Below are positions 1 through 11,820 of a stretch of 64,000 nt of DNA, piece after piece (position 1 is the stretch's first letter; each line of letters opens with the position of its first letter). Under the pieces are notes generated by a model that did no database searches, was not told where the DNA came from, and saw nothing but the letters and a program-made list of their open reading frames with translations. Origin of the DNA: Omphiscola glabra (Eukaryota; Mollusca; Gastropoda; Lymnaeidae). The position numbers were made by a program, and so were the translations under genes. The DNA is taken from positions 25,298,293-25,362,292 of the forward strand of contig OZ024802.1 of assembly GCA_964017045.1 (NCBI GenBank). The letters are read 5' to 3'.

Positions 1-164
1 CTAATAAACAATGATATCTACATCTAAAGACCCAATTATGTGACAGATTTGGAATTTTAGTATACCGGTAGTTCTAACCATAATATTTCAATATAAGGAA
101 TTATGCGTAGAATAAGAATATTTAAAAATAAAGAAAATATAAAATAATGTGCCCTAAAAGAGAT

Positions 165-480
165 CATGGGCTTTGAAATTTTAATGAAGTGAAGTTCAGG
201 GACGTGCACAAAGTGTGTGGTTGTGTATGTATGGGGCTACCATCCTGTGGATGATTTTATTAAAATCTGGGAGGGGATTTGATACTTTCATTTTGCCCCA
301 GGTAGCACAAGATATGCCTCAGAATTAAGGAATGAATTTGATACATTTTTAACCTTCTTAGGTACATATAAATCAGGAAATAGGATGTGTACATTTTTAC
401 ATGGATGAGAATATAATTAAATCCATACATATTACAGTCGTGAAGAAGAGATGTTGCATTCTCTTTTTACAAATAAACAT
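165..480 (+). repeat. Dispersed repeat family R1, copy 1
   Basis: This stretch is clearly related to 4950-5275. Both contain, in the same order, a GCTACCATCC block followed by TGGATGATTTTATTAA, an AGCACAAGATATGC block, GGATGTGTACATTTTTAC or GGGTGTGTACATTTTTAC followed by a GTGGATG-like segment, and a closing ATTACAGT. The copies differ by many substitutions and small indels, so they are old. No convincing coding frame is shared. The class is unknown; it may be a fragment of a LINE or DNA transposon. Confidence 0.6.
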
Positions 481-689
481 TTGTTTACCATTAAGAAAAT
501 CAATGGCGTTGACAAAATGTGGGTACATTTACACACGTACACCTATGAATATCAAAACCCAATCATTTTACACACATGGAAATTTAATCTTAAAAATAGA
601 GCTATATTTTTTTTATTGACAGTTCATGGGCGTAAATAAAGTGGGTGAAAATTTTCTTTCAAAAAATAAAAAAATATATATATAATATA

Positions 690-2225
690 TTATTATTATT
701 ACAATGGTCTTAATAGTGCGGTACCCCAGCCTAGGGCTGGGCTCACCGCGTTGGATATAAAAATATTAGCAAACATAATCATGACATTAAAAAAATTACC
801 TACATTTATTTAATTAAAAAACAGCTGTATAAAAACAAAACATATATATTCATCCCACCCACCACAGACCTATTTACATGTCAAGCCATGGATTGCACCC
901 AGCAGCATATTTTATCGGTCAGAGTGGGGTGGGAATCAGTCAGGATAGTAGAGGTTGAAGAGATATGCCTTGTGTGCAGTTTTGAAGGCCTGGGTGGTCG
1001 GTATATTGCGGATGTGTTGTGGGAGATTATTCCATTGTCTAGGGGTGCAGAAAGAGAAATATCGTTCACCATATGTTTTAGTACGTTTCTTGGGAACAGA
1101 AAGAATATGCGTATCTGCGTAGGAGTGAAGCTGTCGAAGGGGTGAACAGACAGAAAGAAGTTCGGTTAGATAAGAAGGGCAGGAATTCAAAAAAGTTGTG
1201 GCTGAGAAAAGAGAGTTTTTAATCAATACATGCTTGTAAAGGGAGCTTATCAGGTGAGTTGAGTAGTGGAGTGATGTGATCACGTTTCTTTTTTGCCTTT
1301 ACAACTAGCCCAGCAGCTGAGTTTTGAAAAATTTGTAGTTTTTCTAGAAGTGTTTTGGTGAGAGAAGCAAGATGCAATAGTCAGGAGAGAAAACAAGAGC
1401 ACAGACTAGGGGTTTTGTTACGCTGTGAGGTAGTGGCAGATGGAGCTGATCTGACGGATAGTAGTGTAAGCAGAGTGACAAATGTGAGGGATATGTTTAT
1501 TGAGTAACATGTTGTAACCAAGATTCCTAGCAGAGGATGTGAACTGTATGTCAGAGTTACCTACTTGCAATGAAGTGGGGAGTGCTGAGGTAGAGAAAGA
1601 TTCATTGTGAACGAGGAGTGCTTCCGTTTTGTTATCGTTAAGCTTCAAATTGCTGATTGTCATCCATGACTTGACATCACCAATGCACTCCTGCAAGGTC
1701 TGGACAGCAGAGTCGACAAGAGAGGGATAGGTGTGCTTGTCCTTGTATATCTGTGCATTATCTGCAAATGACTGGCTCTCAACATCATGCCCCCCGAGCA
1801 AGAGGAGCAGTGGCCTGGTATACATTGTGAATAGAACCGGGCCCAAAACGGATCCCTGTGGCACGCCGTACACCAAGTCAGCATTGCCGGAGAGACAGCC
1901 ACCTACAGCGACAGCCTGTGTTCTATCTGAGAGGTAGGACCTAAACCAAGCCAAAACTGAACCAGAAATTTCAAAGTAATTTTCAAGGGTTTTGAAAGCG
2001 TTCGGTGGTCAATGGTATCAAAGGCCGCACTGAGATCTAAGAGGATCAGGATGGAGACATTACCGCTGTCCATTGCAAGCAAGAGGTCACTGCTGACTCT
2101 TAAGAGAAAGGCATCAAATAAGTCCGAGTGGAAGGAAGTGGTGAGGCAGGCCAGAGCCCTACATGGGCTGTAGCGCCACACGGATGGATGGATTATAGCT
2201 TTTCGGGTGACAAGAGACAAAGATA
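690..2225 (-). mobile_element. Decayed, 5'-truncated CR1/L2-like LINE (reverse transcriptase half)
   Basis: Read on the minus strand, several broken frames together give the C-terminal half of a non-LTR reverse transcriptase. In order they show LLDLSAAFDTIDH (about 2130-2030), GVPQGSVLGPVLF (about 1870-1830), FADNAQIY in place of the catalytic F/YADD (about 1770), and LKLNDNKTEALLV (about 1650-1610). A thumb or tail region ends with a PRQWNNLPQHIR-type motif near 1020-985. Frameshifts separate these parts, and FADN replaces the second catalytic aspartate, so it cannot be active. The minus-strand 3' end runs through a GC-rich segment (GGGGTACCGCACTATTAAG) into a TAA microsatellite near 690-705, a usual LINE terminus. 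The missing 5' part fits truncation during insertion. The clade call (CR1/L2 group) rests on motif style only. Confidence 0.85.
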
Positions 2226-2717
2226 TTCATGTGATGATTTTTATTAGGGACTCCAGCTCCCAAGCGTTCTGTCAGTTCATGCTTGAGTAGGTGTTATTTT
2301 TTTATACAATGCTCTCTAAGACCTTCTCTATTGCAATTGTTTGGCACTGCTTTAGTTCTCCCTTTTTGAGACAGCTGTCCTGTTGAATATTTAAAACTGG
2401 TAATGGTAAAATTTTCAACAGTTGAAATAATTAGTAACAATATTTAATTACACATATTATACTTAAGTTTTTACACTAAAAATGATTTAACTTTCATGTA
2501 GGCCTAATGGGGCCTATACAGGTAATCAACCATTAGATCTGTGGTTCTCAACCTTCCTAATGCCACAAAAATATACTCTCTATAAGAAACACGTTGTTTC
2601 ATTTGATTTATTGAATATCACACATTCAATATATTCTAAGAAAAGGCTAGTAATTAGTTGTAGCACATTATAGAACAAACTACAATACAATTATTAATAC
2701 AAATTCTGACCGTATAA

Positions 2718-5700
2718 TTATTTCTCTGTGTTATTTCCCTCTGCTTCTTCGTCAGTATCACTGCTGCTAGCTTGATCCAATCCATTTTCCCTTACTTTTT
2801 TCATCCAAGGTTCTGCCACAGCTTTGACTATTGTTAAAACAATCTTTCCCTTTTCCACCTGTTAAAATTTGAACAGAGAATACTAAGTTAAAACTTAAAA
2901 CTACAACTACACTATTTTTTAAAATGAATAAATACATTATTAAATATTGTTTATTTAAACTTTTAATTCATAATAGTTACTTTACTTTGATATATTAATG
3001 TTAACACACTTATAAATGATTAAATATTGTTTATTTAAACTTTTAATTCATAACAGATACTTTACTTTGATATATCATTGTTAACACACATATAAATGAT
3101 TAAATATTGTTTATTTAAACTTTTAATTCATAACAGATACTTTACTTTGATATCTTAATGTTAACACACTTACTTATAATAATCAGTTGAAGTATTTACT
3201 AACATAATTTATTAAATACATCTATTATGGGGCCATAAATATATCCAAAGCCTTTTAAGGTTGCTACCTGAAAATCTGTGATATGTTTTGTTATTATTGT
3301 CATACTGTTGCTTTGTGTTTTCCTTATTAAACTTGCCAGATATTGCCCTAGAAAAAGTCATATTTAGTCCACCATTCGCTTTTGTATGTTTCAGTTCCTA
3401 TGACACATTTTTTGTTTTATTACACCAGTGGTCCCTAAGCCCTTGCAGAGTCTAGGTTTCCCCTGGGGCCCTAAGTCAAATTCTTATCAAAATAGTGTAA
3501 ACATTTTTTAAAAATGAAAAGGTTGGGTAAAAATAAAACATGTATGTAGGTTACTATGAACCATCTTGCAACCATAATCCAAGCTTATGAAGACAGTAAT
3601 TACTCAAGTAAATTACTGGTTGGTACCAAATCCACTAAATTTTTTGCCTGTCATATTGTATTGAAAGAGGAAATAAAGTTATGAAAATTGTGTAATAATT
3701 CACTGTGCCTATATGATGTAGCTGCGGCTCCTCAGAGCACAATCTGGGAACCAACCCCTGGGCTATGCCAAACAGACAGTAGAGAAAACCTGATATGGTG
3801 GCTTTATTTTATTGCACGTCATTATCATCTATTAATAAATTCAAATACATGGCTGAGAGGGAGGGGCTTCATTATTCTAATTTGTATGTATACATGGGGT
3901 GCCCAAAAATATACAAATGAAACGGGGAGGTGGTAATGAAAATTTGACTTTTTTAGCTTACATAATATATGGTTAGCCACTATATAATTAATTAATATAG
4001 GATTTAGTTATATAATCAATTAAAGGATTTAAATATTGAACTCACAATGATAAAATTACTTACAGTCCATTTTGAATCTCTCCTATTTATTTTTGTAGGC
4101 ATCCTTTCAGCTTGACGACACCATTTTGTTATTGTCTTTGCCTTATTGTCTTTTATTTCAACTTCCAGAGTGAAACCATAATCACTGGTAGGAAAGAAAG
4201 AAAGAATAATACAGTAGCAATATATATAAGAATGAGCTAAGGTATCCAAAACTAACTCAAATCAAATTTGTTTTGCTATTGGATTATTAAAAGAAGGATA
4301 AGGATTTTCTATTACTATTATTATTTAACTGAAATCAAATCAATTTAAATACAATAAAAATAAAATATATCTGCTGATACTTAAGTATATGTTTAAGCTT
4401 TATTGTTATAAATTAGAAATACATTTAAAATAACAATTAAAGAACTATTTTCAATATTTTATCTGAATTTAAAAGTTATGATATTCTTTGTATTATCAAT
4501 AAATTATCGTATAAGTATCAATATTATTAACTCAAAATACCATTTATCTTGAAAACCCAAACATCTATTGCTTTTTCATTGCGTGGTTTATATTGGGAAA
4601 TTAAATTTAAATTTATGTTAAATGTCTTCAAACAAAAATAATGGATTGATTTTTTAAATTAACTAAATTTTAGCTTTGAATTTTTAAAATTTAATAAGTT
4701 TTATTTATTCTTCATTCCAAAAATGTGTTATCAAATTTTTTAAGTAATAAAAAACTAAAATTTGATAAATATTTAAAGCCATTTTTTAAGTGCCATGAAA
4801 ATTCACAGGCAAATACCACTCACTTATTTAACTAGCCGTGGTATGGATTTTAAAGTTAAAATAAATAACCATAATCTTTCAATAGATATACGTCTAACTA
4901 TATTTTTTAGAAAATGGAAAACAATGTGATAAAAGTACAAGGGTGCCGAGACTTAAGAATTTTAATAAAGTCCATGGGCCTGCAAACTATTGTGGTTGCG
5001 TACGTGGGAGCTACCATCCCATGGATGATTTTATTAATGTTTTTCAAATTAAAAACTGTGAAGGGAAGGAGATTTGAAACACTCATTTTGCTCCAGGCAG
5101 CACAAGATATGCATAAGAATGAAGGCGCCAATATGATAAATAATTAACCTTTTTCTGTAAACACTGTATGGGGCAGGGAATAGGGTGTGTACATTTTTAC
5201 GTGGATGCCAATGTATTTGAATACAATGATATTACAGTTGTAAGAAGGTGTTACATTTTCTTTTGAAACATCATTTTAATCATTCTAGCTATTACTATTA
5301 CAGGAGTGGAGTTATGATTTTTGTGTGTGAATTTTTAAAAGCCCTTTATTTATCTTTGTATTTAAAATTTAACTGCCAAAGCTTGTAAACACCTTCCCAA
5401 ATTTCTGCCTTACTTGCCCACAACTATTTTATTTATAATGTCACCACACATTCAGGAGACATTCTCAATGAAGTATTCAACACAATGAACAACAACACTT
5501 TGACATAAAATCAAGACTTAATATTTTTGATAATTTTATTTTAGGGTAGTTTAGAGATCCTGAAAGAATAATATAATATTAACCATAGAGGCATTAACAA
5601 AAAAAACAACAAAAAAAAACTTGTCTATTGTATTTTAATTAAAAATGTTTAAGTTGAATTTTGAATCAATGCCAATATTTATAAAGGCTGCACCTATTGG

Positions 5701-8700
5701 TACCCGGGTACCAGAATTGAGAGGTTGGGATTAAAAAACTATTTAAAATATTATTGTTAAGTTTGTAAGACCAAATGAGGTATCAAATGAAAGATAATTG
5801 AACGTACTCTACGTTTGTAATCTTAATTCTTCAGTTTTACTAAAATAAACTACCACAAATGACATCCGTAGCATTGAGTCTAATGGTACCCGGGTGGGAA
5901 TGGCGGCGCTGCGTGTCAGGGTCCATTTTGACTAATGCTATTCGGATGTCATTTGTAGTAGTTTATTTTAGTTTAAATGAAGAATTAAGTTTACAAACGT
6001 AATTACATTCAATTATCTTTCATTTGATACCTCATTTGGTCTTACACCAATGAACTGGTACAATGTTGGGAAGGTGCACACACATACAATAAGTAAATAT
6101 ACAAATCTACAGTCAGTACAGTATCATTATGTCAGTCTATTAGACTCGCTCTCGACTCGTATCTTAATCTCGATCCCTGTCGATCGGCTCATTTATAGTC
6201 TTTCATAAGGCCAAAATCATAAGAGTAAACAGTTCTGCATCTGTACCCAGGGCCCTCTCGCAAGTTCTACCGAAATCGACTAGATGCTGTTATCAAGGTC
6301 AAGGGACACAATTTATCATTAGGCCACACCCATCATGTCGCCAAACTTGGGGTTACCCAAAGTTCACGCACAGGGAAAACGATGTAAGCATGGCATCTAC
6401 CATAACACCCCCATAAGAGTAACAGGATACCAGTATATGATTAAAAGGTAATAATGGTGTTCTGTCTGTCATTTTCTAAGTAGACTGCTCTACAGATTTC
6501 TTAGTCTTGTTGATGAATCTCACAATCTCCTCTTCAAAAACTTTTTCATCACCATAAAAGTCCAAATATATGCCTAATTGGCAATGGAAGGCATCCTGTG
6601 TTCTGCAACGGGATATTAAAATGTTCTCCTGTATCTAATCATAATCCTGAATATATTCAAATTCTAGTTTCTTTTTAAAAATATTATTCAAGTTATATGT
6701 TAATTAAAATTGATATCATTATGGTTCTTTATAATTTATTAGAAATAAAAATGTAATTATTTGATGACAAACTGTTTTCCTATGCCTATGTCATATTAAA
6801 ATTATAATTATTATGTTGATGTTCAGTCTTATTTATGTCTTTTAATAAAAATTTATTTGATAATTTGTAGATTATCTTATTTTTAACATGCCATAGAGTG
6901 ATGCAATTTCCACAAAAAGATATAATATTAAGTATGCTTAGCCTACTTTATTGGAATAATAGTATTATTAATAGTAATAGCAATGCTTTTTATCATTAAT
7001 AATAGAATTATTACTAGAAACATCAATGCTCTTTATTGTGTTACTATTCTATTTATTAAGCATAATTAATGAAAATACCAACAATTACTCAGTATATACA
7101 TATAATTATATAAATGAAAGGACACAAGTCCAAAATTCATGGGACTATATGAACTAAAATTAATAAAAACTCATTTATTGGGTTGTATTAATTTCTAATA
7201 ATATTGTCACGGCCTATGCCTCAGACATGGTAAAAAGGCATAAGAAGAAGAATTTTGAACAATATTGTCAAACTGTTTCCCATTCATTAACTGCTTAGTG
7301 TTCCATAGATTTTTAAAGATGAACAATAATGCAAATAGCCTTCAATTAAATTGATAAGAAGAGCCATTTCTGACAATCAAATTTGTTTTTTGTAAGCGGT
7401 GGGGATGGTGTGACAACTGATGTTTTCATTTTCTTACACCTACCAGTCTGAAAAGCATAAAGTTTTTTTGCATTCAATTGCTATTATTTACGAAATAAAG
7501 TTATTCCTGATTGTGAATGGATAAATCAATATGCGTTTGAATCATATATAAAAAAATACTAAGCTATTACTAATTACATACCTATATATTAGAGTAAATG
7601 CGTTGCCAGTCACAAAATCTGCCATGCCGCTAAAATGATATCACCGTGTTTGAAAAAATATGCGCACTATATCCCTGATGACAAAATCATTTATTATAAG
7701 AAAACTGTTGCGACGTAAAAAACATAAAAGTGTGATTATTGTCAGCCGAATGTTATATTGCCACAAAAGCTTTAGCTGAATTTTTTTCCATGTGCAGAAC
7801 GTATGCGGGATTGAGTATCTTAGTATCTATACTAGAAAAAAAAATGAAAGTTTGGTTAATACAACTGACTGTCACACTGTTTTCATAGCGGCTTACTCAT
7901 TAAACCAGTCAAAAGACACTTTCCCATGTTTAGGTTTGAATTTATCTTTGGTTGGCTCTAGTCCTTGAATAAATATTACAATTTCCACAGTTCCATCATT
8001 CAAATCAGTTGTTCTCACTGAAAATATTGAAAATGAAACTTATATTATGAATTTTCAAAGTCACAAATTATAATTCTCTTGGCGTGTATGTATGGCTGTA
8101 AATCTGTATTCAATAGGCATAGACTAGATACATATAAAATTCCCAGAAAATAGCACTTGTTATAAGTAGTAGCCAGTAGCATTCTATCAGTAATTGAGCT
8201 ACTCTCATGCATACAAAAAAGACACAGTATTTTATGAATTTTATTTTTAACTCCACTGTCCTAAGACATACTGATAATAATAATATATATCTAAGTCTAA
8301 GTGCTAAGCTCCTGTACAGAAAGTCAAAAGACACACAAATTCTTAAAAAAAAAAAAAAAGGTTAATGTCCCAAGTCTGTAATTTTTAAATTATTAAATCA
8401 ATTAAAGTTATAATTATGCCCATTGATAGTTATAGACTAATGAAGTTTATAAAGTTAGGAATTATTAATTATACTAATTATACGTTTAGATCGCATTCAA
8501 TAATAATGATTATTCTTATGAATTATATTTAAATAAATTAAATAAGATATATTGCTATTATTTCAATTATAATTAATAATATTGAACAAGATTTTAAAAA
8601 ATTCTATTTAAATTCAAAGTATCAACAAAGTCAAAGTGATAGGGACACTCTTGTCAATAGTGACAATAGTAGAGAAAGCTTTGACTTTGACAGTACACCT

Positions 8701-9685
8701 ATACCTCGGTATACGGCCGCTCTTTATACAGCATTTCGCTATTACAGCCTTTTTAAATTATGGCACTTTTTCGGTTTACGGCCCACGATGTTTCATTATA
8801 CGGCCAATAGATACCCTCTCTTTAGTTTCAGCTTCTCCCCTTAGGCGGTTCTGCTTTAGTAGTCTGCCTTATTTCCTGTGCTATCCCACCTTATTCATAT
8901 CCTGTGACTCAGTAAGTTGACGTGTTTGTTCCTGTTTCTTTTCTGGTTGGGCTTTGTTTCTGTTTTGTTTGTTTGGATTAATTGGTGAATTGTAAGCAAG
9001 GCGAAGCAGACAACTTTGCACCAATATTTTCAACTGGGTCAATCCACAACAGCGGAACGTGAGGATGGCAGATGATTTTTCGTGTTAATGTTCATCAGAT
9101 TATAAAGTTTCTAAACATTTTATGTTATGTCTAAATATGTGCATATGATTTCTTTTGTTTTTTAATTTATATGTTAATGTTTATTTTTTAAATTTCTGTT
9201 TACTATTACAATGTTTTGTACTTTTATTTTTATAGGAAATGGAAAAGAATAAAATGATTTATGAACTAACGACTATATTATTTTATACAAAAATTGGAAC
9301 AGATCCAATTAAATTTGTATGAGTTTATATCAAAATTATTGATTCATTAGGCCTATACGGTAAGCGAGGTATGGGTGTATTCAGTCTTCAGTATCAACAA
9401 TATTAATATATTATACTATATAATTACATTAAATTTTAATCAACAATAAATAGTCACTCAATAGTTGATACTTTTGACAGTTTGAGTTGATACTTAGGAC
9501 TACTACTTACTAACTCAGGCATGCCACTGAAACACTCACACACAGTCATACTCACACACTCAGTTACACTGACTGACTGATTCTGATACGTAATAATTTT
9601 TCTTACTTAAATACAATTTTAACTGATGACTGAGAATAATATGCCTACCTCGGGGGATTCTTGAAACCGTTGTAAAGTCAGCCAT
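2718..9685 (-). CDS. Five-exon gene for a 155-aa protein, possible CS/HSP20-like domain
   Basis: Coding exons in transcript order are 9649-9685 (ATG at 9685-9683), 7897-8017, 7582-7629, 4064-4184 and 2718-2858 (stop TAA at 2718-2720). All introns have GT donors and AG acceptors. Phases join without a break and the sum is 468 bp, or 155 residues. The protein starts MADFTTVSRIPR. A beta-strand-like run follows (GTVEIVIFIQGLEP, FTLEVEIKD, KGKIVLTIVKAVAEPW), then an acidic, serine-rich tail (SSSDTDEEAEGN). Alternating hydrophobic strands and the closing K-I-x-L-x-V-x-K-A...W pattern resemble CS/p23 (HSP20-like) domains, but I do not recognise a named orthologue. Exon 3 is 48 bp and phase-neutral, so it could be skipped without a frameshift. 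Introns hold a minisatellite, a MITE composite and a Tigger-like element. Confidence 0.65.
2941..3180. repeat. 80-bp minisatellite, three copies
   Basis: Three head-to-tail units begin at 2941, 3021 and 3101, each starting TAAATATTGTTTATTTAAAC and each 80 bp long. They differ at only a few positions (for example AATAGTTAC against AACAGATAC). The third unit loses similarity near its end. The array lies in the last intron of the 155-aa gene, just upstream of its terminal exon. Confidence 0.9.
4950..5275 (+). repeat. Dispersed repeat family R1, copy 2
   Basis: Second copy of the repeat at 165-480, same orientation, with the same ordered blocks: GCTACCATCC, TGGATGATTTTATTAA, AGCACAAGATATGC, TGTGTACATTTTTACGTGG and ATTACAGTTGTAAGAAG. 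A 77-residue open frame across it (4914-5147) is not preserved in copy 1, so I treat it as chance. It lies in an intron of the 155-aa gene. Confidence 0.6.
5688..6046. mobile_element. Palindromic MITE, copy 1 (right end missing)
   Basis: The element starts near ATTGGTACCCGGGTACCAG and has a long left arm up to about 5875. A central segment holds GCGGCGCTGCGTGTC, and a right arm from about 5935 is the reverse complement of the left arm (for example AAACTACCACAAATGACATC against GATGTCATTTGTAGTAGTTT). Arm length is above 100 bp with few mismatches, so it can fold back on itself. The right arm stops at GGTCTTAC (6046) without the outer ~70 bp present in copy 2. A different repeat begins there directly. 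No transposase is present. The superfamily is uncertain and no target-site duplication could be fixed. Confidence 0.8.
6047..6858. repeat. Dispersed repeat R2, copy 1
   Basis: This stretch is nearly the same as 43684-44362, starting ACCAATGAACTGGTACAATG and ending near TATTTATGTCTTTTAATAAA. Copy 1 has a block around 6254-6368 (from CCTCTCGCAAGTTC to the sequence before CACGCACAGGG) and a short stretch near 6505-6525 that copy 2 lacks. Otherwise the two differ at few sites, which points to recent duplication or recent transposition. No coding capacity is seen. TA-rich tails and a TAACACCCCCAT motif could be part of a long terminal repeat, but neither ends nor a primer-binding site can be shown. 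Confidence 0.8.
8696..9377. mobile_element. Non-autonomous Tigger/pogo-like DNA transposon
   Basis: The left end reads CACCTATACCTCGGTATACG. The reverse complement of the right end reads CACCCATACCTCGCTTACCG, so the two are terminal inverted repeats with a shared ATACCTCG core. Each is flanked by TA (8694-8695 and 9378-9379), the target duplication of the Tc1/mariner-pogo group. The ACCTCG core near the tip resembles Tigger termini. TATACGGCC or TTACGGCCC motifs recur inside the left part. At 682 bp with no long frame it must rely on a transposase made elsewhere. It lies in intron 1 of the 155-aa gene. Confidence 0.65.
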
Positions 9686-10603
9686 AATTATGAAAGGATA
9701 GACTATCCTAAAACTAAAACTTTTGGTCCACTTTTAATAGATATAGTTTTAGTTTTAAAAATGCTCTCACTCATAAGTTCATAACTCTCGTTTGAAACCT
9801 CTTCCTTCTCGATGACGCTTTATTTTAGAACTGTCGATTCTACACATATTGTAAACATAGTACTCGATACTGACTGAATATACAAAAACAATTATTTTTT
9901 TGCAAATAATTTATTATTTATTAAGATTTCTCTCGTGTGATAATGTCAAAAGGGAAATAATTTAAACTGAGGGTAATACAATCATTCAAACCTGTAGTTG
10001 TAGAGTGTAGATAAGTAAGTAAACAATCGTGTGTCTTGATACTATAATGAGTCAAAATATTACTCAAATATTAGAATGGTGATTCTTGATTGACGAGTGA
10101 TAAAGTGCAGATTTACCTTGTTATTAAATATTATTTACCTGTTAATAGCCTTAGGGTTGTATCTAATAATATCAAATCATAAATTATATTTCATTTAAGT
10201 TGAAATCTTAAACTTTAAAATATGAATGGTAAACGAAGGAAATCACATGGAATCGGATACTTTCAACTTAAGAAGATGTTTTTGATATACAAGAGCTCAG
10301 CTTTTTACGTTAGCAACCATCATTATAATAATGTTTAACGTTATTTAAAAACAGTTATTTAATAATCCATGTCTCAGTTTTTTAATGGCATCCGCAGACG
10401 AATTTTCAAATTGGTAAAGGGGATCATTACATGAAATGATGTCACGCAAAATTTTCATTATTTCTGACACCCCCGTCATTAATCATCGTCACAAAACATT
10501 AGATTTAGATCCCCCTTCAAATATATTATTGTATAGTATAAAGTCACAGTCACAGACCTCTGCACCCACTAATAAAATAATAAATTTGTACTCTACTGTC
10601 CTT
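9686..10603. other. Upstream region of the 155-aa gene, no firm gene
   Basis: AT-rich sequence upstream of the start codon at 9685, where the promoter and 5' UTR of the minus-strand gene should lie. No clear TATA box, CpG cluster or conserved element could be picked out by eye. A plus-strand frame of 76 codons at 10436-10666 ends close to a GTGCGT donor-like site, but I could not connect it to other exons. Confidence 0.4.
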
Positions 10604-11685
10604 GGTAAAAGTTCAGTTCAGGTGCGTATATTATTTCTGATGGTATTTCGTATTTTATTCTTGTAAACTTATACTAATTTCTTTATAAAAGTATTTTAAA
10701 AATAAAATACCCTCTTTTTGTTGGAATACAACAAATTAACAAATTTTACAAGATAAAAAAAGTAAATTTTCTTGAATCTTTTGTCTCTTACGGAGCCATT
10801 GTGGTAAATCAAGGATAACTCTTCTGTCTTAAAAGATACGTTATAAAAGTTGCCCCAAGGTCAGGACCCCAATGGGCTTGGGATTCCCACCGGGAACGGT
10901 ATCCCATCAGGATCCCAAATGAGTTTGGGATTACTCCGGGATAGGGATCCCATCGGGAAACAGGATTTTATTGTATCAGGATCTCGCTGAGTTCAGGATC
11001 CCTTCAGGAACAGGATCCCTTACTGAGGACTGGGATCACAACTGGAAAGAGATCCCACTGGGGATCGGGATACCTTTCGGATTGTATTTTATGAATGTTT
11101 TTTTTAAGGTGAGAATTAAAAAAAAAACATTCATGTGTTTTTTACAGACCCTTTAAAATGTTAGCTAAAGGGGTTTAAAAAATGTTCATTTCTGAATGCC
11201 ATCACGATCGACGTCGCCTCGAGGGACGCAGCCGGGACACGAGAAAAAAAATTAAAATTATGAGTTCATTACCCTTCAGTACCGGTATTTGAATATGGAT
11301 AATCAATTGTATGTCTAATAAGTTTGATCTAGATCCATTCACCCATGCAGGAGCCTTTGTTTGGAATTATAATTATACATCTCATATAAGAAAAAAAAAC
11401 ATGAATATTTGGCCCCTATTCCTAAACGGAACATCTAATAAGAACTTACAGGTGGTTAAAAATCTGGCCACAGGGTGACAGACAAAAATACAAAACAAGT
11501 GGGGCTATGTAATATTGGTTTAGACGCCTTTAGAAATCAAATAAAAAGAAAAAAAGCTCTTTATAATTCAGTATTAGTTAACTATTACTGCCTGGATTTA
11601 ATTAATAAAGAATACATGTAAGTTTACATGCGAAAAAACGAAATGTGTTAAGAAATAATATACGCACCTGAACTGAACTTTTACC
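10604..11685. repeat. Perfect 35-bp inverted repeat pair enclosing about 1 kb
   Basis: The 35 bases at 10604-10638 (starting GGTAAAAGTTCAGTTCAGG) are the exact reverse complement of 11651-11685. Similarity stops sharply at both outer and inner edges. The enclosed 1,012 bp includes the GGGATCCC-type degenerate repeat. No target duplication is evident outside the arms, and no transposase frame lies inside. It could be the terminal repeats of an unrecognised non-autonomous transposon, or the scar of an inverted duplication. Confidence 0.7.
10865..11090. repeat. Degenerate GGGATCCC-type tandem repeat
   Basis: Short diverged units alternate around GGGATCCC, GGATCCCATCGGG, CAGGATCCCTT and GGGATCACAACTGG, with spacing of roughly 20-28 bp. 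The core is a palindrome, so the tract has many small fold-back possibilities. It is clearly richer in G+C than its surroundings and sits between the 35-bp inverted repeats. Confidence 0.6.
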
Positions 11686-11820
11686 TGATTATATCTGTTT
11701 TTAACAAGACTGCAAAGATATTGACATTACAATTGAGACTAGGTGCGAGCATCCGTCAAAATGCAATATAAAATAGATTATTGAACAACCTCGTGGAGAG
11801 TGCAGAAGACTCTTTGTTAA

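Noticed and set aside
6047..6858. Repeat R2 as an LTR
   Set aside because: No TG...CA ends with a flanking target duplication, no primer-binding site and no internal coding region could be shown, so the class is left open.
7205..7255. Segment ending CATAAGAAGAAGAA as a LINE 3' end
   Set aside because: It resembles the AGAAGAAGAAG tail of the 54-57 kb LINE, but only over a few simple-sequence bases.
10436..10666. Possible plus-strand exon ending at a GTGCGT donor
   Set aside because: It has ordinary codon-like composition, but no partner exon, domain or acceptor could be matched. Its phase does not fit the 155-aa gene, and the end overlaps the 35-bp inverted repeat.
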